The notes below the pieces were generated by a model. That model was not told the DNA's origin. It made no database searches and worked only from the letters and a program-made list of their open reading frames with translations. Of a stretch of DNA of 13,424 nt, positions 7,270-13,424 are shown in pieces. Source of the stretch: an uncultured Pelagibacteraceae bacterium (GTDB lineage: Bacteria > Pseudomonadota > Alphaproteobacteria > Pelagibacterales > Pelagibacteraceae); contig CACCWT010000020.1 in assembly GCA_902549785.1 (NCBI GenBank), positions 1 through 13,424 on the forward strand, given 5' to 3'. Position 1 is the stretch's first letter. Each line of letters opens with the position of its first letter. Made by a program: the position numbers and the translations under genes.

Positions 7270-7298
7270 TTGATTATGAATTACATGTAATATAAATA
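7270..7298 (+). promoter_or_regulatory. Candidate promoter of the M48 protease gene
   Basis: TTGATT (7270-7275) and TAAATA (7293-7298) are separated by 17 bp, ending 9 bp before the GTG start. This would give a very short or absent leader. The match is modest and the DNA is AT-rich, so this is tentative. Confidence 0.3.
7280..7291. promoter_or_regulatory. Perfect 12-bp palindrome between divergent genes
   Basis: ATTACATGTAAT is a perfect palindrome between the divergent DUF502 and M48 protease starts. It sits between the -35 and -10 of the candidate M48 promoter and 19-30 bp from the DUF502 start codon. The position suits an operator for a dimeric regulator, but no binding protein is indicated by the window. 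Confidence 0.35.
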
Positions 7299-7307
7299 TT
7301 AAGAAAA

Positions 7308-8129
7308 GTGAATAGAAGAAATTTTATATATTTGATGGGTTGTGGCTGCCTTTCTGCTGGTTTACATGCCTGTACTACGACTCCGATCACAGAGAGAAGA
7401 CAATTAAAATTAATCCCAGAATCAAAGTTAAATGCACAAGCTGCTGAGTTGTATGAAAAAGTAAAACAAAAAGCTAAATTAAGTGATGATAAAGAAAGTT
7501 TAGATAAAATTATTGGAATTGGGTCAAAAATAGAAACATCAATATCTGAGTATTTTTATAAAAATAATATGGATGATCCCACAATAAACTTTAACTGGGA
7601 ATATATTTTAATAGATAATAAAAAAGTTAAAAATGCATGGTGTATGCCTGGAGGAAAAATTGCTGTTTATACTGGTATGTTAGATATTACGAAAAATGAT
7701 GACGGGTTAGCTGCTGTAATGGGTCATGAAATTGCTCATGCAGTTGCAAAACATTCAGTTGAAAGAGCAAGTAGAACTGTGCTTTTAAACACTACTACTG
7801 GAATAATAGATATCGCGACTGGTGGAAAATTATCTAAGGTTAATAGAACAACTGGTATGAATACAGTTGGGTTATTGTCTCAAATTGGAATAATGAACCC
7901 TTTTACAAGAAAACAAGAAAGTGAAGCTGATTACTTAGGATTAATTTTTTCTTCTTTATCTGGTTACGATATTAGAGAAACTACCAAAATATGGGAAAGA
8001 ATGAAGAAAGCAAATAAAGGTAAAGAACCCCCTGAATTTATGAGTACACATCCATCGAATGACAGAAGAATTGACCAGATCAGTAATTGGATCAATGAGA
8101 TTGTCCTGAAGTACCCACCATTAGCCTAA
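7308..8129 (+). CDS. M48-family zinc metalloprotease, putative Tat-exported lipoprotein
   Basis: A 273-residue periplasmic metallopeptidase resembling the LoiP/YggG and BepA-like M48 group, which act in outer-membrane protein quality control. The zinc site is complete: HEIAH at 140-144 (His140, Glu141, His144) and the ExxxD motif ESEAD at 204-208, with Glu204 as third ligand. The N-terminus MNRRNFIYL carries a twin-arginine-like pair and then a short apolar segment ending in LHAC (Cys22), a plausible lipobox. GTG at 7308 is chosen because it preserves the RR pair; the next ATG (7335) would leave only about 12 residues before the cysteine. A GGKIAVYTGML segment at 115-125 precedes the active site, as in the family. 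The stop lies 5 bp from the 3' end of the convergent tRNA-Lys gene. Substrate and exact subfamily are not determinable here. Confidence 0.9.
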   Translation: MNRRNFIYLMGCGCLSAGLHACTTTPITERRQLKLIPESKLNAQAAELYEKVKQKAKLSDDKESLDKIIGIGSKIETSISEYFYKNNMDDPTINFNWEYILIDNKKVKNAWCMPGGKIAVYTGMLDITKNDDGLAAVMGHEIAHAVAKHSVERASRTVLLNTTTGIIDIATGGKLSKVNRTTGMNTVGLLSQIGIMNPFTRKQESEADYLGLIFSSLSGYDIRETTKIWERMKKANKGKEPPEFMSTHPSNDRRIDQISNWINEIVLKYPPLA

Positions 8130-8134
8130 AGAGT

Positions 8135-8210
<76 letters not shown>

Positions 8211-8222
8211 AACACGAAAATT

Positions 8223-8250
8223 CTTATATTGATTTTTTTATATTTGGCAA
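8223..8250 (-). promoter_or_regulatory. Sigma70-like promoter for tRNA-Lys
   Basis: On the minus strand TTGCCA (8250-8245) and TATAAG (8228-8223) are spaced by 16 bp. Each matches the sigma70 consensus at five of six positions. The -10 ends 12 nt before the first base of the tRNA, leaving a leader of about 5 nt for RNase P to remove. It lies in the roughly 50-bp gap after tgt, so the tRNA can be made independently of the gyrA-tgt operon. Confidence 0.55.
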
Positions 8251-8260
8251 TGGTAAAAAT

Positions 8261-9379
8261 TTACAAAATATTAATATACTTATCATAAAATTCATCAAAA
8301 GTTCCCATTTTAATATTTTTTCGAATTTCATACATAAGTTCTTGATAAAAGTTTATGTTATTTAACGTTAAAATCATTGAGGCCAACATCTCATTAGTAT
8401 TGTGAAGGTGATTCAAATAATTTTTAGAATATTTATTAAGGTCAAATTTAGTTACACTACTATCTAGAGGTGTATTATCTAATTTATTTTCAGAATTTCT
8501 TATTTGAATTCTGCCATTCCAAGTAAAAGCTAATCCAGTTCTTCCAGATCTTGTAGGTAGGACACAATCGAACATATCTATACCTCTTTTAACTGCACCT
8601 AATATATCAGATGGGGTTCCTACACCCATTAAATATCTTGGTTTATCAATGGGTAAATTATCTTTTATGCCGTCTAATACATCAAACATCTCTTTTTGAG
8701 TTTCTCCAACAGCCAGACCACCTATTGCATAACCATCAAATTCTATATCGATTAATCTATCAAGTGACTCGTTTCTTAAATCTTTGAATAGACCTCCTTG
8801 AACTATACCAAACAAAGCTTTATGTGGATTAGATCCAAATTCTTCTTTGGATCGTATCGCCCATTCTGTAGATAAATTCATCGAGTTTTTAATTTTTTCG
8901 TAATCATTGCTATTTTTTGGACACTCATCCATCACCATAACAATATCTGAGTTGAGTTTTTTTTGAATTTTAATACTTTCTTCTGGACTTAAAATAAAAG
9001 TTTTTCCATCGATGTGTGATTGAAAAATTGCACCTTTATCTCTATCAATTTTATTAAGTTTAGATAGAGACATCACCTGATAGCCGCCAGAGTCAGTTAA
9101 TATAGGAAGTTTACAATTCATAAATTTATGTAATCCACCAACCGCTCCAATCCTTTCTGTGCCAGGTCTTATCATTAAATGATATGTATTAGAGAGAATT
9201 ATCTCACTTCCTGTTTTAATAATATCATCAATAAAAACTCCTTTAACCGTTGCTTGAGTACCTACAGGCATAAATGCAGGGGTATTAATATCCCCACGAT
9301 GAGTTTCAATTAATCCAACACGATAATTTTTACTTTGATGTTTTACGCTAAAAGAAAAATTCTTTTTTATGTCTTCCAT
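8261..9379 (-). CDS. tgt: tRNA-guanine transglycosylase lacking the usual zinc site
   Basis: Tgt swaps guanine 34 of tRNAs with GUN anticodons (Asp, Asn, His, Tyr) for preQ1 on the way to queuosine. At 372 residues, length is normal. By alignment to the Zymomonas mobilis enzyme from memory, the active site is intact: Asp96 in LTDSGGYQ (Asp102), Asp151 and Cys153 in MDECP (Asp156, Cys158), Gln194 in GIVQGG (Gln203), GGLAVGE at 220-226 (Gly230, Val233), and nucleophile Asp271 in FDCVLPTRSGRTG (Asp280). Cys and Val at the pocket fit a bacterial, preQ1-using enzyme. The structural zinc ligands Cys318, Cys320, Cys323 and His349 align with Val309, Lys311, Leu314 and Asn340, so all four are gone. 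The flanking sequence still aligns (YSKNYLNHL, NEMLASMI, NFYQELM), which rules out a frameshift. The gene follows the cyclophilin gene by 10 bp. queA, often adjacent, is absent here. Confidence 0.95.
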   Translation of the reverse strand: MEDIKKNFSFSVKHQSKNYRVGLIETHRGDINTPAFMPVGTQATVKGVFIDDIIKTGSEIILSNTYHLMIRPGTERIGAVGGLHKFMNCKLPILTDSGGYQVMSLSKLNKIDRDKGAIFQSHIDGKTFILSPEESIKIQKKLNSDIVMVMDECPKNSNDYEKIKNSMNLSTEWAIRSKEEFGSNPHKALFGIVQGGLFKDLRNESLDRLIDIEFDGYAIGGLAVGETQKEMFDVLDGIKDNLPIDKPRYLMGVGTPSDILGAVKRGIDMFDCVLPTRSGRTGLAFTWNGRIQIRNSENKLDNTPLDSSVTKFDLNKYSKNYLNHLHNTNEMLASMILTLNNINFYQELMYEIRKNIKMGTFDEFYDKYINIL

Positions 9380-9389
9380 CCATTAAATT

Positions 9390-9944
9390 CTACTCAGATT
9401 TAAAGCTAATTATTTTATCTGGATTAGAAACAGACCCATTCGGTCCATCTCCTTTTTTTATCATATCAACAAACTCCATGCCCTCAATTACTTTTCCAAA
9501 TACCGTATATTGTCTATCGAGATGAGGTGTAGGACCAAAGCAAATAAAGAACTGACTGTTTGCACTATTCGGATCTGAAGATCTTGCCATTGACAATGTT
9601 CCCCTATCGTGTGGAAGATCGTTAAATTCTTCTTTAAGATCAGGCATGTCTGAACCACCCATTCCAGCTCTACTTAAGTTGAAACTATCAGAGGATGAAT
9701 TTCCAAATTGAACATCTCCTGTTTGAGCCATGAAACCATCGATTACTCTATGAAAAACCACTCCATCGTATTTACCACTATTAGCAAGTTCTGTTATTCT
9801 TTTAACATGGTTTGGTGCTACATTTGGAAATAATTCAATTTTTACATCTCCATCTTTTAATTTAAGTATCATTGTATTCTCCTTTGCATTTAAAGCTGTT
9901 GTTAGTAATATTGATATAACTAGAATAATAATTTTTTTAAGCAT
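9390..9944 (-). CDS. Periplasmic cyclophilin-type peptidyl-prolyl cis-trans isomerase
   Basis: Catalyses cis-trans isomerisation of X-Pro bonds to help exported proteins fold. It has 184 residues, a small single-domain bacterial cyclophilin. Residues 1-20 are a signal peptide ending ALNA, which places the enzyme in the periplasm. The active-site signature FHRVIDGFMAQTGD is at 64-77 with Arg66, Phe71 and Gln74 in the positions of human CypA Arg55, Phe60 and Gln63. SMARSSDPNSANSQFFI follows at 118-134. The residue at the CypA Trp121 position appears to be His141, as expected for a cyclosporin-insensitive bacterial type. The start overlaps the end of coaD by 8 bp, and the stop lies 10 bp before tgt. 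ppiA would be a reasonable name, but the ppiA/ppiB distinction rests only on the signal peptide. Confidence 0.94.
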   Translation of the reverse strand: MLKKIIILVISILLTTALNAKENTMILKLKDGDVKIELFPNVAPNHVKRITELANSGKYDGVVFHRVIDGFMAQTGDVQFGNSSSDSFNLSRAGMGGSDMPDLKEEFNDLPHDRGTLSMARSSDPNSANSQFFICFGPTPHLDRQYTVFGKVIEGMEFVDMIKKGDGPNGSVSNPDKIISFKSE

Positions 9945-10431
9945 AAACTTCTTTCAGTGACTTGATAGTGCTTTTAGTTGTAAATTTTTTTAAATCACCT
10001 TTATGTAAAGCAATTTCTTTAACAAATCTCGATGAAATAATCTGATTTTCAACATCAGACATAAGAAAAACTGTTTCTACTTTATTATTTAATTTTCTAT
10101 TCATTCCAGCTAGTTGAAACTCATATTCAAAATCCGAAACAGCTCTCAAACCTCTAAGAATTAAGTTTGACTTATATTTTTTACATAGTTTTGTTGTTAG
10201 GGAATTAAATTTAATCACCTTGATTTTATTTTTTGGAAGTTTTAGGTCTACATATAAAGCTTTTGAAACGATTTTTAATCTCTCATCTATCTGAAATAAA
10301 AAATTTTTCTCGTTACCGTCAGATATACCAACAATGATTTTATCTACGAGCTTTAGAGCTTTTTTTATAACATCTATATGACCGTTTGTTATTGGATCAA
10401 ATGTTCCAGGATATATGGCTATATTTTTCAT
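9937..10431 (-). CDS. coaD: Phosphopantetheine adenylyltransferase
   Basis: CoaD transfers AMP from ATP to 4'-phosphopantetheine, giving dephospho-CoA, the fourth step of the five-step coenzyme A pathway from pantothenate, in the cytoplasm. The 164-residue length is typical. The nucleotidyltransferase motif appears as YPGTFDPITNGH at 7-18, with TNGH as the T/HxGH element. The family segments RGLRAVSDFEYEFQLAGMN at about 93-111 and SSRFVKEIA at about 133-141 are intact. The ATG shares one base with the TAA of gyrA (TAATG), and its end overlaps the cyclophilin gene by 8 bp, so it is embedded in the gyrA operon. No anomalies were seen. Confidence 0.97.
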   Translation of the reverse strand: MKNIAIYPGTFDPITNGHIDVIKKALKLVDKIIVGISDGNEKNFLFQIDERLKIVSKALYVDLKLPKNKIKVIKFNSLTTKLCKKYKSNLILRGLRAVSDFEYEFQLAGMNRKLNNKVETVFLMSDVENQIISSRFVKEIALHKGDLKKFTTKSTIKSLKEVYA

Positions 10432-13013
10432 TAAACTAAATTATCATCTAATTTAATTGAAGAAACCACCTTTTCGTCACCTGTTAATTTAATAATTCTT
10501 ACTCCTTGTGTGTTTCTTCCAGCAATTCTTATTTCCTTCACAGCAGTTCTAATCACTCTACCTTTATTGGTAGAAATTAATATTTGATCACCCTCAAAAA
10601 CAGGAAAAGAAGATGAGACATTACCGTTTCTTGGGGAATTTACAATACCAATTATTCCCTTTCCTCCTCGATTTGTAACTCTAAAATCATAATGAGATGT
10701 TCTTTTGCCATAACCATTTTCTGTAATTGATAAGATAAATTTTTCTTTAGCCTTCATTTCAGATTTTTCATCTTTAGTTTTACTTTTACTTTTTTTAATA
10801 TCATCTTTATCAATTATAGATAACGAAACTATTGTATCTTGTTCTGAAAGATTAATGCCTCTTATGCCTTTAGAAGATCTGCCCTTGAAAACTCTTAGTT
10901 TTTTAGATTCAAACCTAATACATTTACCAAATTTTGTATTTAGCATAATATCTTGATCATCTGTACATATTTTTACCCCAATAATCTTGTCATCAGTGTC
11001 TAATTTCATTGCAATTTTTCCAGAAGCATTAATAGATAAAAAATCCTCTAAATTATTCTTTCTTATTTTCCCTTTGCTAGTTGCAAATATGATATGCATG
11101 TTTTTTTTATCAACATCTTCATCTGGAAAAGGCATAATCGAACTAATAGATTGATGGTTTTTTAGGGGTAAAATATTGAAGAGGGATTTACCTTTAGATG
11201 AAGCTGACCCCTCAGGTATTTTCCAGGCTTTAACTTTATAAGCTAAACCCTCTGTAGAAAAAAATAATAACGATGTATGTGTATCCACAGATAAAGTTTG
11301 AACAACTGAGTCTTCTTCTCTAGTTTTTATTCCTGATTTTCCTTTTCCACCTCTTTTTTGCTGCTTAACTCCACTTAGGGCACCTCTTTTTATATATCCT
11401 TGAAGTGTTATTGTAATTATTACTGACTCTTTTTGTATTGTCTCTTCTATGTCATAATTTAATACAGCATCTATAATTTTTGTTCTTCTAGGAACTGAAA
11501 ATTTATCTTTAATTGTCTGAAGATCATTGCTTATTACTCTTAACAACTCATTTTTAGAATTTATAATTTTCTTATATTTAGAAATCTCAACAGCTAATTT
11601 TTTAATTTCTATCTCAATTTCATTAATACCTATAGCTGTTAATTTTTGAAGTCTAAGTTCTAATATGGAAGTTACCTGATCATTAGATAATACATACTTT
11701 CCCTTGTAATTTTTGCTATCTACTAATTTAATAAGTTTTGATGCTTGGATTATTTTCCAAGTTGTTTTTAAAAGTGAATTTTTTGCCTCTTCAGGGTTTT
11801 TAGAAGATCTAATTATTTTAATAACTTTATCAATGTTTTCAACACTAACAGATAGTCCTAATAAAATATGAACTCTCTCCTCTGCCTTTTTAAGATCAAA
11901 TTTAGTTCTTTTTATAACAACATCTTCTCTAAACTTTAAAAAGTTTTCTAAAAAATCTTTTAAATTACAAGTCTTTGGTTTTTGATCAACGATTGCTAAA
12001 GAATTAAAACCAAAAGATGACTCTATTGATGTATACTTATATAATTGTCTTTTAACAGTCTCAGGTTCAACATTTCTTCTAAGATCAATGGATACTCTAA
12101 TGCCTTCGCTGTTTGACTCGTCTCTTATATCACTTATACCTTCAATTTTTTTATCTCTTACTAACTCCGCAATTCTTTCATTTAAGTTAGATTTGTTGAT
12201 TTGGTAAGGTATAGATGAAACTACAAGTCTATCTTTTCCATTTTTCAGATTTTCAACCGAAATTTCTCCACGAATTTTAAAGGATCCTCTTCCGGTTTTG
12301 TATCCTTGCTTAATTATATCCTTACCAATTATTAATCCTCCTGTTGGGAAATCTGGACCTGGTATATGTTTCATTAATTCATTTATTTTAATATCTTTAT
12401 TTTTAATCAAGGCTAAAGTTCCATCTATAACTTCACCCAAATTATGAGGAGGTATACTTGTCGCCATTCCAACTGCAATACCACCAGCACCATTAACTAA
12501 AAGATTTGGATATTGAGCAGGTAATACAACAGGTTCTTGCTCTGTTTCATCATAATTGCTTTTAAAGGATACGGTATTTTTTTCTATATCATCAATTAGA
12601 AACTGTGAAACTTTTGCAAGTTTGGTTTCTGTATATCTCATTGCTGCAGGAGGATCTCCGTCTATAGATCCAAAATTGCCTTGCCCATCTACTAAAGGCA
12701 AGCTCATTGAAAATTCTTGAACCATTCTAACAAGAGCATCATAAACAGCTTGATCACCATGAGGATGGTATTTACCAATTACATCTCCAACAATTCTTGC
12801 AGACTTTCTAAATTGTTTTGACCAATCAAAACCACCTTTGTGCATTGCATAAATAATTCTTCTATGAACAGGTTTTAATCCATCTCTGATATCAGGTAAT
12901 GCTCTACTTACTATAACACTCATAGCGTAAGATAAATATGATGAACTCATCTCATCATACATTGAGATTGGTTTAATATTATTATTTATTTTTGAAATTT
13001 CGTTTTTTTCCAT
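10431..13013 (-). CDS. gyrA: DNA gyrase subunit A
   Basis: GyrA is the DNA cleavage and wrapping subunit of gyrase (A2B2), which introduces negative supercoils using ATP bound by GyrB. The protein has 860 residues. The winged-helix/tower breakage-reunion domain covers about 20-510, with catalytic Tyr127 in AAMRYTE (E. coli Tyr122). The GyrA box QQKRGGKG at 551-558 opens the C-terminal DNA-wrapping beta-pinwheel and distinguishes it from ParC. The quinolone-resistance segment reads [10 protein letters not shown]: the position of E. coli Ser83 is Gln88, while Asp92 (E. coli Asp87) is kept. A Lys-rich insertion lies at about 738-757 between pinwheel blades. The protein ends without the acidic tail of E. 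coli GyrA. It starts 5 bp after ssb and ends in a 1-bp overlap with coaD. No Shine-Dalgarno is evident. Confidence 0.98.
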   Translation of the reverse strand: MEKNEISKINNNIKPISMYDEMSSSYLSYAMSVIVSRALPDIRDGLKPVHRRIIYAMHKGGFDWSKQFRKSARIVGDVIGKYHPHGDQAVYDALVRMVQEFSMSLPLVDGQGNFGSIDGDPPAAMRYTETKLAKVSQFLIDDIEKNTVSFKSNYDETEQEPVVLPAQYPNLLVNGAGGIAVGMATSIPPHNLGEVIDGTLALIKNKDIKINELMKHIPGPDFPTGGLIIGKDIIKQGYKTGRGSFKIRGEISVENLKNGKDRLVVSSIPYQINKSNLNERIAELVRDKKIEGISDIRDESNSEGIRVSIDLRRNVEPETVKRQLYKYTSIESSFGFNSLAIVDQKPKTCNLKDFLENFLKFREDVVIKRTKFDLKKAEERVHILLGLSVSVENIDKVIKIIRSSKNPEEAKNSLLKTTWKIIQASKLIKLVDSKNYKGKYVLSNDQVTSILELRLQKLTAIGINEIEIEIKKLAVEISKYKKIINSKNELLRVISNDLQTIKDKFSVPRRTKIIDAVLNYDIEETIQKESVIITITLQGYIKRGALSGVKQQKRGGKGKSGIKTREEDSVVQTLSVDTHTSLLFFSTEGLAYKVKAWKIPEGSASSKGKSLFNILPLKNHQSISSIMPFPDEDVDKKNMHIIFATSKGKIRKNNLEDFLSINASGKIAMKLDTDDKIIGVKICTDDQDIMLNTKFGKCIRFESKKLRVFKGRSSKGIRGINLSEQDTIVSLSIIDKDDIKKSKSKTKDEKSEMKAKEKFILSITENGYGKRTSHYDFRVTNRGGKGIIGIVNSPRNGNVSSSFPVFEGDQILISTNKGRVIRTAVKEIRIAGRNTQGVRIIKLTGDEKVVSSIKLDDNLV

Positions 13014-13018
13014 ATTAA

Positions 13019-13424
13019 TTAAAATGGAATATCGTCGTCCAAGCCGCTTTGATCTGGTGCAGGACTATCATCAAAATTTTGTTTATTATCTTGTGAAGCA
13101 ATATTATTTTGATTACCACCTCCAAGCATTGTTAATGATGAATTATACCCTTGGATTAAAATTTCAGTAGAATATTTATCCTGTCCACTTTGTTCATCTT
13201 TCCATTTTCTTGTTGAAAGTTGTCCTTCAACGTACACTTGTGCCCCTTTTTTTAAATATTGTTGAACAACATTTACCAAACCTTCATTAAAAACAACTAT
13301 TCTGTGCCATTCAGTTTTTTCTTTTTTTTCTCCAGTATTTTTGTCTTTCCAGGATTGACTTGTAGCAAGACTTAATCTCGCAACACTTTTTCCGTTCACC
13401 ATTTGCTTGACTTCAGGGTCTGCG
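13019..13424 (-). CDS. ssb: Single-stranded DNA-binding protein, 3' part (5' end beyond right edge)
   Basis: SSB coats single-stranded DNA during replication, repair and recombination and recruits partners through its C-terminal tip. About 134 residues are visible. The frame is open to the window edge and reads [22 protein letters not shown], which is the internal part of the SSB OB-fold, so the Met at 13402 is not the start. Only about 15-20 N-terminal residues are missing. [18 protein letters not shown] and [11 protein letters not shown] are typical of alphaproteobacterial SSB. A Gln/Asn-rich linker follows, and the protein ends in the acidic DDDIPF tip that binds helicases and exonucleases. 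gyrA begins 5 bp after the stop, so the two are probably co-transcribed. Confidence 0.96.
   Translation of the reverse strand, partial: ADPEVKQMVNGKSVARLSLATSQSWKDKNTGEKKEKTEWHRIVVFNEGLVNVVQQYLKKGAQVYVEGQLSTRKWKDEQSGQDKYSTEILIQGYNSSLTMLGGGNQNNIASQDNKQNFDDSPAPDQSGLDDDIPF

Noticed and set aside
8261..9379. A DNA-modifying DpdA-type transglycosylase instead of Tgt
   Set aside because: The full-length alignment to bacterial Tgt, the preQ1 pocket residues and the housekeeping operon setting favour ordinary Tgt; no other 7-deazaguanine DNA-modification genes are nearby.
13400..13402. ATG as the start of ssb
   Set aside because: The frame continues upstream with DPEVKQ, which is conserved interior SSB sequence, so the gene begins outside the window.

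Overview
This window is a compact, strongly AT-rich stretch of bacterial chromosome. It carries housekeeping genes only: fourteen protein genes (two cut by the window edges) and two tRNA genes, with almost no spacer DNA. The set and order (ssb-gyrA-coaD-cyclophilin-tgt; a DacA-type carboxypeptidase next to an SPOR protein, MltB and RarD; recG beside sdhE; DUF502) and the protein sequences point to an alphaproteobacterium. The very high A+T, lysine/asparagine/isoleucine-rich proteins, start/stop overlaps and tiny spacers fit a streamlined marine lineage such as Pelagibacterales (SAR11) or a similar group. That placement is inference from style, not from a phylogenetic marker search.

Left block (1-4155, all minus strand). 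Read in the direction of transcription the order is rarD, mltB, an SPOR/RlpA-like lipoprotein, a D-Ala-D-Ala carboxypeptidase and tmk, which runs off the left edge. Every junction overlaps (14, 11, 4 and 8 bp), so this looks like one translationally coupled operon. Three of the five products act on periplasmic peptidoglycan.

Middle block (4156-8135). tRNA-Ser(UGA) on the plus strand ends 1 nt before the end of the convergent sdhE gene. sdhE is divergent from recG across only 26 bp. recG overlaps the convergent DUF502 membrane protein gene by 8 bp. DUF502 is divergent from an M48 metalloprotease lipoprotein gene, with a perfect 12-bp palindrome in the 46-bp gap.

Right block (8135-13424, all minus strand). 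In transcription order the genes are ssb (5' end outside the window), gyrA, coaD, a periplasmic cyclophilin, tgt and tRNA-Lys(UUU). Junctions are 5 bp, 1-bp overlap, 8-bp overlap and 10 bp. A good promoter sits in the roughly 50-bp gap before the tRNA.

I see no mobile element, CRISPR array, phage gene, defence system or clearly novel multi-gene system. The most notable observation is that Tgt keeps its catalytic aspartates and preQ1-pocket residues but has lost all four ligands of the family's structural zinc site, with no frameshift. Other points of interest are an RlpA-like domain lacking catalytic residues, a Tat-like lipoprotein signal on the M48 protease, a Gln at the GyrA quinolone-resistance position, and long A tracts inside tmk and recG.
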